In this document: piece by piece, positions 1 through 5,607 of the stretch
Layout of the letters: each line of letters opens with the position of its first letter
Numbering within the stretch: position 1 is the stretch's first letter
Assembly (NCBI GenBank): GCA_020846515.1
Contig: JADLDX010000361.1
Location: 1-9,269, forward strand
Direction of reading: 5' to 3'
DNA length: 9,269 nucleotides
Source: Pirellulaceae bacterium
GTDB taxonomy: Bacteria > Planctomycetota > Planctomycetia > Pirellulales > Pirellulaceae
The notes under the pieces: model-generated
Database searches by the model: none
What the model saw: the letters and a program-made list of their open reading frames with translations, nothing else
Told to the model about the DNA's origin: nothing
Program-made: the position numbers and the translations under genes

Positions 1-617
1 ACTGATGTTTTCGCAAATAGACCGGCGGTCTTGGGATCACCCCCACCACAAATCGGCACACCTGCCGCAAAGAAACCCGGTCGCCTGGCCAGTGCATCCC
101 AGGTACCGTAGCCGCCCATCGACAGGCCGGTAATGTAGATCCGGTTTTCATTGACTGCCGAATCCTTGACCATGGTATCGGCCAATTCGAAGACTAGCTG
201 CAAACTCTCGCTCGGCGCTTCGGGCATGTCATGGCTATCAGCCGACCAATCGACTTCGACCCATTTTTTCCCTTCCGGACACTGCGGGGCTACCACGTAG
301 CAGGGGTACTTCTCGCGCCACTTTGGCTTGCAGAAGTCGGCCATACCATGGATGAGCTGCGCCTTGTTATCTGCACCGCGTTCACCTGCTCCGTGCAAGA
401 AAATGACCAGCGGATACTTGCGATCCGCATTGTAGGGCGAAGGTTTCAGCAAGCGATAGTTCAGCGTCTTACCACCGGCTCCCACATACTCGCGCGGCTC
501 GAACAACTTTTCTGGTTCTTCCACCTTCTTGTCCTCTTGCGCCGAAACACTAACGGCCAAACTGCCCAGCACGAGCACGGTTGATATCGTCCAGCACCCC
601 AGGAATGATCGCAGCAT
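1..617 (-). CDS. Secreted alpha/beta-hydrolase, esterase/PHB-depolymerase-like (C-terminus outside window)
   Basis: The reading frame opens at ATG 617 and runs off the left edge, giving 205 residues. Residues 1-26 look like a Sec signal peptide: a short basic start, a hydrophobic core around ISTVLVLGSLAVSV, and a likely cleavage after SVSA. The mature part has the alpha/beta-hydrolase pattern: FLHGAGERG at 73-81 (oxyanion-hole HG), YVVAPQCP near 107-114, and the nucleophile elbow GLSMGGYGTW at 164-173 with Ser166 as the probable nucleophile. The catalytic Asp and His would lie in the missing part. This pattern fits the LpqC/PHB-depolymerase/carboxylesterase group, so an exported ester-cleaving enzyme is likely, but the substrate cannot be told. 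AAAGG about 7 bases before the ATG is a reasonable ribosome binding site. It lies downstream of lipA on the same strand but behind a terminator, so it is probably transcribed on its own. Confidence 0.88.
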   Translation of the reverse strand, partial: MLRSFLGCWTISTVLVLGSLAVSVSAQEDKKVEEPEKLFEPREYVGAGGKTLNYRLLKPSPYNADRKYPLVIFLHGAGERGADNKAQLIHGMADFCKPKWREKYPCYVVAPQCPEGKKWVEVDWSADSHDMPEAPSESLQLVFELADTMVKDSAVNENRIYITGLSMGGYGTWDALARRPGFFAAGVPICGGGDPKTAGLFAKTS

Positions 618-702
618 GAGTTTGCCTTTATCGTCAGTTCGTTTGAAAAATATTGCAGTGGTTGTGCGACACGCGCTTAGTCACAAGACCGTTTAAATTT
701 AA

Positions 703-735
703 GCGGAGCAGCGCAAGCTGCCCGGTGTTTCTCCG
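703..735. other. Small hairpin with GCAA loop upstream of the esterase gene
   Basis: GCAGC (708-712) and GCTGC (717-721) form a perfect 5-bp stem closed by a GCAA loop, and CGGAG (704-708) can pair with CTCCG (731-735) around it. Next to it lies the 10-bp palindrome TTAAATTTAA (693-702). This sits between the lipA terminator and the esterase start, where an esterase promoter or operator would be expected. No clear -35/-10 pair was found. Function is unknown. Confidence 0.3.
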
Positions 736-737
736 AG

Positions 738-778
738 AAAAGCCAAGCGGAACCGGACGGCTCGCGCCGATTCCGCTT
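738..778 (-). terminator. Rho-independent terminator after lipA
   Basis: On the minus strand, just downstream of the lipA stop, an 8-bp stem AAGCGGAA/TTCCGCTT (745-752 with 771-778) encloses a second stem CGGC/GCCG (758-761 with 766-769). The hairpin is followed by GGC and then a short TTTT run (738-741). Its position and strand fit termination of lipA before the esterase gene. The T-run is short, so termination may be incomplete. Confidence 0.65.
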
Positions 779-809
779 TAAGTAGATGGAAAATTGAACG
801 GTATTGCGC

Positions 810-1757
810 TTAGTCATCAGCCATCTCGCGGGCATGGTAGCTTGAGCGAACAAATGGTCCGCTGGCCACTTTGCTAAACCCCAGTTGCTTGGCGACGAGA
901 GCCCATTGATCGAATTCAGCCGGAGGTACGTAACGCACCACCGGCAAGTACCGTGGGCCAGGTTGCAGGTACTGGCCTAGGGTGAGAAAGTCGCAATCAA
1001 CCGAACGCAGATCAGCCAGGCACTCGAGCACTTCGTCGTGCGACTCGCCCAAGCCCAACATCAGTCCGCTTTTGGTCTTGATCGCAGGATTGAGTTCTTT
1101 CACGCGTTTGAGCAATCCCAACGTCCAACTGTAATCACTCTTGGGACCGCGTACGCGTTTGTACAGGCGCGGAATGGTCTCCATATTGTGGTTAAAGACT
1201 TCGGGTACCGCTGCCACCACGCGTTCCAGCGCCGACTTGTGCATCACAAAGTCGGGAGTCAAGACCTCGATCGCTGCGCCGGTACGTTCACGGACGGCCA
1301 GAATACATTTGTAGAAGTGTTCCGCACCTCCGTCGGGCAAATCGTCACGTGTAACCGAAGTGATGACCACGTGCTTGAGCCCCAATCGCGCGGCGGCCTC
1401 GGCGACACGAGCCGGTTCGTCGTCCTCCAACTGCTCAGGCTTGCCCCGCGATACAGCACAAAAACCGCACGGTCGAGTACAAACGTTCCCCAGGATCATG
1501 AATGTCGCGGTTTTCTGCGAGTAACACTCCATGCGGTTGGGGCACTTGGCGTTGTCGCACACCGTTTCCAGTCGCAGTTCATCCAACAGTCCAGCGGTGA
1601 AGTTACCGAAGTTGCCCTTGGGCAATTCGCGTTTGAGCCACGGCGGTAATCTTTTGGACGGTTCAAACAACTCCATGGCAGATCCGCCACATGCCGCACT
1701 CTCTGTATCATTGGCTACGACCGGGTCACTGGCCACGATCGGCAAATTGAAACTCAT
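810..1757 (-). CDS. lipA: Lipoyl synthase (radical SAM)
   Basis: LipA inserts two sulfur atoms into protein-bound octanoyl groups to make the lipoyl cofactor of pyruvate and 2-oxoglutarate dehydrogenases and the glycine cleavage system, in the cytoplasm. The 315-residue protein has the auxiliary-cluster cysteines C67, C72 and C78 (CX4CX5C), the radical-SAM motif C93-TRP-C97-GF-C100, and the C-terminal RSSYHA at 304-309, whose serine ligates the auxiliary cluster in known LipA enzymes. ITSVTRDDLPDGG, NHNMET and TKSGLMLGLGE are further family blocks. ATG 1757 was chosen because GAGGGAG lies 6-7 bases upstream and the length fits the family (about 290-330). The frame stays open upstream to 1892, but there it only reads through degenerate CCTGAA repeats. 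A second possible start at 1676 (MELF) has no good binding site. No lipB is seen nearby. Confidence 0.97.
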   Translation of the reverse strand: MSFNLPIVASDPVVANDTESAACGGSAMELFEPSKRLPPWLKRELPKGNFGNFTAGLLDELRLETVCDNAKCPNRMECYSQKTATFMILGNVCTRPCGFCAVSRGKPEQLEDDEPARVAEAAARLGLKHVVITSVTRDDLPDGGAEHFYKCILAVRERTGAAIEVLTPDFVMHKSALERVVAAVPEVFNHNMETIPRLYKRVRGPKSDYSWTLGLLKRVKELNPAIKTKSGLMLGLGESHDEVLECLADLRSVDCDFLTLGQYLQPGPRYLPVVRYVPPAEFDQWALVAKQLGFSKVASGPFVRSSYHAREMADD

Positions 1758-1814
1758 TGGACACTCCCTCAGCAACCCATTGGGCGGTGCATCATCCGCC
1801 ACGTTTGTCAGCTG

Positions 1815-1880
1815 TAACCTGAAAGCAAGAACCTGAAACCTGAAGTTGTAACCTGAAGTCTGAAGCCTGCATCCTGAAGC
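1815..1880. repeat. Degenerate CCTGAA direct repeats in the lipA leader
   Basis: CCTGAA occurs at 1818, 1832, 1839, 1852 and 1873, with a variant TCTGAA at 1859. The longer unit TGTAACCTGAA occurs at 1813-1823 and 1847-1857. The array lies just upstream of the lipA start, so on the lipA strand the leader carries repeated TTCAGG. It could be simple slippage DNA or a leader with a binding role; nothing in the sequence decides between these. Confidence 0.7.
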
Positions 1881-1892
1881 CCGGCAACCCAC

Positions 1893-2027
1893 GGCCCAGC
1901 AAACTTTGTTAAACTGAAAAATGACAGGTGGGTCTGGATCGCCAACGCGACCCGACCTACCTCAGGATTTTAGTCGTAGCCGTTCGTTCCCGCCATGAAC
2001 CCAAGACTCTTGCAGTAGCGTTTTGCG
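1893..2027. promoter_or_regulatory. Divergent lipA/smpB intergenic region
   Basis: This stretch separates divergent lipA and smpB, so promoters for both should lie here or in the adjoining lipA leader. GGGTC/GACCC with flanking AGGT/ACCT around 1925-1962 could form an imperfect hairpin. A short open frame, MNPRLLQ-stop, runs from ATG 1995 to TAG 2016-2018, in the same frame as smpB and ending 9 bases before its TTG. No convincing -35/-10 boxes could be picked out. Confidence 0.35.
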
Positions 2028-2579
2028 TTGAATAACAAACCCAAACCCACTCATAACCCTAGCGTGAAAGCCAAGCCGAAGAGCCCCGCTACTGGCAAGG
2101 CCAAACCTGCCGCTGGCGGCCAGCCGATCGCGCGCATCGTGGCTGAAAACCGCAAAGCTCGACATAAATTCGAGATTATTGACTCGCTGGAGTGCGGGGT
2201 CATGCTGCAAGGCAGTGAGGTCAAGAGCCTGCGTAACGGCAAATGCCAGCTCGATGAAGCATACGGAAGGGTTAAGGGCGACACCTTGTTGCTGGTCGGC
2301 TGCGACATTGCCGAATACCCTCAAGCGACCTTGTGGAACCATGAGCCCAAGCGACCACGCAAACTGTTGGTACACAAAACTGAGTTCACCAAGTTTGTTG
2401 GCCGAGCTCGAGAAAAAGGACTGACACTTGTACCACTGCGCATGTATTTCAATGAACGCGGTATCGCTAAATGTGAACTCGCCCTCTGCAAAGGACGTAA
2501 AGTTCATGACAAACGTGAGAAACTCAAAAAGGCTGATGCACAGCGTGACATGCAACGTGCCACTCGCCGACGAAGTTGA
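2028..2579 (+). CDS. smpB: SsrA (tmRNA)-binding protein
   Basis: SmpB binds tmRNA and brings it to stalled ribosomes for trans-translation, so that the broken peptide is tagged and the ribosome freed. The core begins near residue 37 (RIVAENRKARHKFEI) and continues with GVMLQGSEVKSLRNG (57-71), HEPKRPRKLLVHK (105-117), GLTLVPLRMYFNERGIAKCELALCKG in two blocks (131-156), and the basic tail VHDKREKLKKADAQRDMQ (159-176), all typical of the family. At 183 residues it is 20-30 longer than usual because of a Lys/Pro-rich N-terminal tail. The start is uncertain. TTG 2028 is the first usable codon after an in-frame TAG at 2016; GTG 2064 is another choice; no ATG lies before residue 59, inside the core. 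No good Shine-Dalgarno site is seen for either. The tmRNA gene itself is not in the window. Confidence 0.95.
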   Translation: MNNKPKPTHNPSVKAKPKSPATGKAKPAAGGQPIARIVAENRKARHKFEIIDSLECGVMLQGSEVKSLRNGKCQLDEAYGRVKGDTLLLVGCDIAEYPQATLWNHEPKRPRKLLVHKTEFTKFVGRAREKGLTLVPLRMYFNERGIAKCELALCKGRKVHDKREKLKKADAQRDMQRATRRRS

Positions 2580-2582
2580 TTG

Positions 2583-2612
2583 TTCGCTCGATCGTTCGCT
2601 CGATCGTTCGCT
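2583..2612. repeat. 12-bp tandem repeat after smpB
   Basis: Two and a half copies of TTCGCTCGATCG lie 3 bases after the smpB stop. Each unit contains CGATCG, so GATCG (2590-2594) can pair with CGATC (2601-2605) over a 6-base loop. It could be a weak termination structure for smpB or simply a slippage repeat. No T-run follows. Confidence 0.75.
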
Positions 2613-2811
2613 TAGTGAAACCGACGCTTCGTACCTCCTGTGACTGCTGGCTCGGCCATTAACCCGAAGCCAGATTCACCTGACGCGAAGCTCACCGAGT
2701 GTCAAACGCCGATGCACGCCTGCAATTGTGCAACTGTGTCGATGTCGCGATCGAGTCACGCTGCTCATTCGACACGCCAATGACCGGCCACCCCCAACCC
2801 ACGCAAGCCCC
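2613..2811. other. Intergenic region before the ABC operon
   Basis: About 200 bases without a supported gene. An open frame beginning at GTG 2728 joins the ABC ATPase frame, but its 28 extra residues do not resemble the family, so it was not used as the start. The region should hold the promoter of the ABC operon; no clear boxes were found. Confidence 0.4.
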
Positions 2812-3492
2812 ATGCTAGAACTAACGCAACTCACGAAAACATTTCGTCTGCCCGATGGTGGTGAACTGAAAGTCTTGGATGTCGCCCACTTTCATCTGCA
2901 GGCCGGCGAGCAGACCATTTTGCTTGGCGAAAGCGGTGGCGGTAAAACCACTCTGCTGCACTGTATCGCCGGCATCATGCAACCCACCTCCGGTTCGATC
3001 AAGCTGGACAATATTGAACTGACCCGACTGAGCGAGTCGGGGCGCGATCGCGTGCGGGCGGCCAAGATCGGTTACGTTTTTCAAAGTTTTAATCTCTTAC
3101 CCGGCTTCACCGCGCTGGAGAACGTGCGTTTGGGGATGACGTTCGGCGATGGCAAACACGATGCGACCCGCGCCAAGTCGCTGTTGGAACGCGTCGGATT
3201 AGGCGAACGCTTGGGACACAAACCGGCGCAGCTATCTGTTGGTCAACAACAACGCGTGGCCGTTGCCCGCGCCTTGGCCAATCGCCCCAAACTACTACTG
3301 GCCGACGAACCCACGGCCAATATCGATCCCCAAAATCAACAGCGGATCATCGACCTGATCCGACTAACTTGCCAGGAAGAAAACGTGGCCCTTCTTATGG
3401 TCACTCACTCGATGCAAGTCGCCGATCAATTCCCACGCGTCGAACGCTTGGAAACTCTCAATCAAGCTCTCGCAACGACCAAAGATTCATAA
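2812..3492 (+). CDS. ABC transporter ATP-binding protein, LolD/MacB/FtsE type
   Basis: This 226-residue cytoplasmic ATPase should power the membrane protein encoded next. It has Walker A GESGGGKTT (39-47), Q-loop Gln91 in YVFQSFNLLP, signature LSVGQ (141-145; LSGGQ is usual), Walker B LLLADEP (161-167), the D-loop TANID with Asp172, and H-loop His199 in MVTHS. Length and the start MLELTQLTKTF match the small LolD/FtsE/MacB-type ATPases that pair with FtsX-fold permeases. ATG 2812 was preferred over GTG 2728 because it places the first strand at the usual position, although no Shine-Dalgarno site precedes it. The permease follows after 166 bases on the same strand, so the two probably form one transporter. 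Energy for export, lipoprotein release or removal of a compound is possible; the substrate is not known. Confidence 0.93.
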   Translation: MLELTQLTKTFRLPDGGELKVLDVAHFHLQAGEQTILLGESGGGKTTLLHCIAGIMQPTSGSIKLDNIELTRLSESGRDRVRAAKIGYVFQSFNLLPGFTALENVRLGMTFGDGKHDATRAKSLLERVGLGERLGHKPAQLSVGQQQRVAVARALANRPKLLLADEPTANIDPQNQQRIIDLIRLTCQEENVALLMVTHSMQVADQFPRVERLETLNQALATTKDS

Positions 3493-3585
3493 GCCCGGCC
3501 CACCTGTTCCCCTCATTCCAACTCCACCATTACACACCCCAATTAAGCACACCGAACCAGGTATTCCACTCACGCGTGGCGATAG

Positions 3586-3632
3586 CAGACAACGATCACA
3601 GACAACGATCGTGGATACCAAGCGTGGATACC
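3586..3632. repeat. Two adjacent direct-repeat pairs between ATPase and permease genes
   Basis: CAGACAACGATC occurs at 3586-3597 and 3599-3610. It is followed at once by CGTGGATACC at 3610-3619 and 3623-3632. The pairs lie 27-73 bases before the permease ATG. They may be duplications by replication slippage, or paired sites for a regulator or for translation control. No ribosome binding site is obvious before ATG 3659, and no terminator is seen in the 166-base gap, so co-transcription with the ATPase remains likely. Confidence 0.75.
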
Positions 3633-3658
3633 GATAAACGTAGTAGCGAGCAATCCTC

Positions 3659-5032
3659 ATGAGCCTGTTTAAAATCGCCTGGCGGAACATGCAGCAGCGT
3701 GGCCTGGCAACTGTGCTGACGATGTTCAGCATGGCCCTCGGTGTCTGCCTGGTCGTCATGGTACTCAGTATTGGTTGGCTGATTCAGACCTCTTTCAGTC
3801 GCAATAGTAACGTCGGCTATAACTTGATTGTCGGCGCCAAAGGCAGCCCGCTACAACTGACCCTGAACACGGTTTATTACCTCAGTCGTACGATTGAAGT
3901 ACTGCCCTACGACGAGTATCTCGAGTTCTTGCCCAAGGACGAACGCACGGCTGAGATCCAGAAAATTGGTGGTCAGATCGCCCAGCCGGATCGCGCGGGT
4001 CGATACGGCGAGACCTTCATGAAGGGTGGCTTTGCGATTCCCGTTTGCCTGGGCGATTACTTCGGACCTTTCCGCGTTGTGGGTACCAAGCCAGGTTTCT
4101 TTGAGAACTTGCGTTATGGCGAGGGTGCAGATTTAAAGTATGAATTCGCCCAAGGACGCAACTTTGTCGACTACTCAGAAGAGAATGGATTCTTCGAAGC
4201 GGTGCTTGGTTCGCATGTCGCTGCGGAGATGAAGATCAAAGTCGGCGACGAGATTAAAACGACGCATGGCGACCCTGAAGGTGAGGGTCACGGCCAGGGT
4301 TTCAAAGTGGTTGGGATACTCAAGAGCACGGGCACACCGAATGATCGGGCCACGTTCATCAACATCGAAGGCTTCTACTGGATGGAAGGGCATGCCCGCG
4401 CGATCGAACCGGCTGAGATGGCTCAGCAAGAGCGGACCGAGGTCGTAGCCGCGCCGGCGGCCGCCAATGCAGCTCGCTTGCCTTTGGAAAAGCGTGATCT
4501 CACGGCGGTATTGATCAAGCCAGCCAACGGCATGTATGCCATGAGCATGGAGCGCGATATCAACAAGAGCCTTCGGGCGCAAGCCGCGTCGCCTATTCGC
4601 GAGATTACGACCATGCTGGAAAATTTTGTCAAACCGATCAACGATGCACTGCTGGCATTAACCGCAGTGGTCTGTCTGGTCAGCGCCATCAGCATTCTGG
4701 TGAGCATCTACAATTCGATGAACGAACGACGCCGAGACATCGCCGTCATGCGTGCCCTCGGGGCGCGTCGCGATGTGGTCATGGCCATCATTCTGATCGA
4801 GTCGCTGTTGATCGCGATCATCGGTGGTGGTGCTGGTTGGGTTGCAGCTCACCTGATCGGTATGGCCTTCAGCCCAGCCGTTGAATATCGCACCGGAATC
4901 CAGCTGGGCTTGTTGACCTCGGTCACGACTTACGAACTCTGGTTGATCCCAGGCCTGATGGGCCTGGCCACTCTAGCCGGCCTAATCCCAGCCATGGCCG
5001 CCTACCGCACCGATGTCTCACGCAACCTGTAA
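3659..5032 (+). CDS. ABC transporter permease, FtsX/MacB fold
   Basis: This 457-residue inner-membrane protein has one N-terminal membrane segment (about 17-42), a large extracytoplasmic domain (about 43-325), and three C-terminal segments (about 328-351, 374-397, 427-447), the layout of MacB/LolE/FtsX-type permeases. NERRRDIAVMRALGARR (355-371), between the second and third segments, is the conserved cytoplasmic stretch that contacts the ATPase. The outer domain has a His/Gly/Glu-rich loop (DPEGEGHGQGF, 205-215), then VVGILKSTGTPNDRA and GFYWMEGHA. From memory, similar permeases occur in zinc-responsive loci of gamma-proteobacteria, so metal-linked transport is possible but weakly supported. 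The start MSLFKIAWRNMQQRG is typical of the family. No adaptor or outer-membrane partner is in the window. The stop is 11 bases from the left end of the repeat-bounded island. Confidence 0.92.
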   Translation: MSLFKIAWRNMQQRGLATVLTMFSMALGVCLVVMVLSIGWLIQTSFSRNSNVGYNLIVGAKGSPLQLTLNTVYYLSRTIEVLPYDEYLEFLPKDERTAEIQKIGGQIAQPDRAGRYGETFMKGGFAIPVCLGDYFGPFRVVGTKPGFFENLRYGEGADLKYEFAQGRNFVDYSEENGFFEAVLGSHVAAEMKIKVGDEIKTTHGDPEGEGHGQGFKVVGILKSTGTPNDRATFINIEGFYWMEGHARAIEPAEMAQQERTEVVAAPAAANAARLPLEKRDLTAVLIKPANGMYAMSMERDINKSLRAQAASPIREITTMLENFVKPINDALLALTAVVCLVSAISILVSIYNSMNERRRDIAVMRALGARRDVVMAIILIESLLIAIIGGGAGWVAAHLIGMAFSPAVEYRTGIQLGLLTSVTTYELWLIPGLMGLATLAGLIPAMAAYRTDVSRNL

Positions 5033-5048
5033 AGCCGGCTGCAACTAA

Positions 5049-5074
5049 CCCTCCCAAGCGCAGCTTAGGGAGGG
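5049..5074. repeat. Left-end hairpin of the island (also a possible permease terminator)
   Basis: CCCTCCC (5049-5055) pairs with GGGAGGG (5068-5074), and AAGC (5056-5059) with GCTT (5063-5066), around a GCA loop with one bulged A. This is a strong hairpin 17 bases after the permease stop, so it may end that transcript, but no T-run follows. A hairpin of the same design stands at the other end of the island. Confidence 0.8.
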
Positions 5075-5135
5075 AGGTTCGAAAAACAGGCGCTGAAGGA
5101 CACTACTCGCTAATCGCTGATATTGAGTGCATCAA

Positions 5136-5180
5136 ACTCGTACTCGTACTCAGTGAAACGGCACTCGTACTCGTACTCGA
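5136..5180. repeat. Left arm: two ACTCGT hexamer arrays before the four-helix-bundle gene
   Basis: ACTCGTACTCGTACTCAG (5136-5153) and ACTCGTACTCGTACTCGA (5163-5180) are separated by nine bases. Positions 5163-5180 are the exact reverse complement of 5567-5584, and 5141-5153 that of 5594-5606. The arm ends one base before the AAGGA ribosome binding site of the gene, so pairing with the right arm would place that site at the base of a long stem. Confidence 0.9.
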
Positions 5181-5185
5181 AAGGA
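5181..5185 (+). promoter_or_regulatory. Ribosome binding site of the four-helix-bundle gene
   Basis: AAGGA lies five bases before ATG 5191, clearer than the sites of most neighbouring plus-strand genes. It directly adjoins the left hexamer arm, so it lies next to the stem that the two arms could form. Confidence 0.7.
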
Positions 5186-5190
5186 TCATA

Positions 5191-5607
5191 ATGGCAGAAC
5201 CAACCTTCGACCACGAACGACTCGACGTCTACCGTCTGTCGATTGATTATGTTGCGTTTTCGTTTCTAAACGCCAAAAGGCTGGGTGGAATCAACCGACA
5301 CGCCCGCGATCAATGGCTCCGGGCGGCTCAATCGATCCCGCTAAATATCGCCGAAGGCAATGGAAAGCAAAGTCTCAAAGACAAGAATCGATTCTTCGAA
5401 ATTGCTCGCGGATCGGCTTTGGAATGTGCTGCGATTCATGATGTGCTGCGAGTCTGCGACGCAATCGATGATGAATTGAACTGTCGTGGAAAATCAGACT
5501 TGAAACGAATCGTATCGATGCTGACTCGACTGATTCAACGAACCCAAACCGTCTCCGAAGATCGAATCGAGTACGAGTACGAGTACAGCGATGCTGAGTA
5601 CGAGTAG
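5191..5607 (+). CDS. Four-helix-bundle protein, S23 / 23S rRNA intervening-sequence / Avd-like family
   Basis: This 138-residue protein shows the S23 pattern: FDHERLDVYRLSIDY (6-20), RDQWLRAAQSIPLNIAEGNGK in two blocks (39-59), and RFFEIARGSALECA (67-80). Members are found inside intervening sequences of bacterial 23S rRNA genes and as the Avd accessory protein of diversity-generating retroelements, where a pentamer binds nucleic acid and reverse transcriptase. The role of stand-alone copies is not known to me. No rRNA, reverse transcriptase or variable repeat is near. The acidic tail IEYEYEYSDAEYE (126-138) is encoded by GAGTAC hexamers that form the right arm of an inverted repeat enclosing the gene. 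The gene is cargo of a repeat-bounded island, so it may help that DNA or RNA persist or move; this is inference. The start is fixed by AAGGA five bases before the ATG. Confidence 0.92.
   Translation: MAEPTFDHERLDVYRLSIDYVAFSFLNAKRLGGINRHARDQWLRAAQSIPLNIAEGNGKQSLKDKNRFFEIARGSALECAAIHDVLRVCDAIDDELNCRGKSDLKRIVSMLTRLIQRTQTVSEDRIEYEYEYSDAEYE
5567..5606. repeat. Right arm: GAGTAC arrays coding for the protein's Glu-Tyr tail
   Basis: Positions 5567-5584 and 5594-5606 are perfect reverse complements of 5163-5180 and 5141-5153. The nine-base spacers (5585-5593 and 5154-5162) are equal in length but mostly do not pair. Over 40 aligned positions 33 match. The arm lies in the coding frame and ends within the stop codon. 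Confidence 0.9.

Noticed and set aside
1038..1649. 203-codon open frame on the plus strand
   Set aside because: It is antisense to the core of lipA, whose cysteine motifs and C-terminal RSSYHA are unambiguous.
1758..1892. N-terminal extension of LipA
   Set aside because: The extra codons translate a CCTGAA repeat array, and a good ribosome binding site precedes ATG 1757.
1962..2555. 197-codon open frame on the minus strand
   Set aside because: It is antisense to smpB, which matches its family over the whole length.
3044..3054. GCGATCGC, like the cyanobacterial HIP1 octamer
   Set aside because: It appears to be an isolated occurrence inside the ATPase gene and is explained by codon use; it does not indicate a cyanobacterium.
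4175..4582. 135-codon open frame on the minus strand
   Set aside because: It is the shadow of the permease gene; no family pattern or start signal.
5033..5043. Target-site duplication flanking the island
   Set aside because: GCCGGCTG on the left and GCCAGCAG on the right are only partly alike (6 of 8) and not placed equally against the ends, so no duplication can be claimed.
5136..5180. CRISPR-like array
   Set aside because: Units are six bases, contiguous and without spacers; this is a microsatellite arm of an inverted repeat.
5191..5607. Diversity-generating retroelement (Avd gene)
   Set aside because: The protein is of the Avd/S23 fold, but no reverse transcriptase and no template/variable repeat pair is visible within the window.
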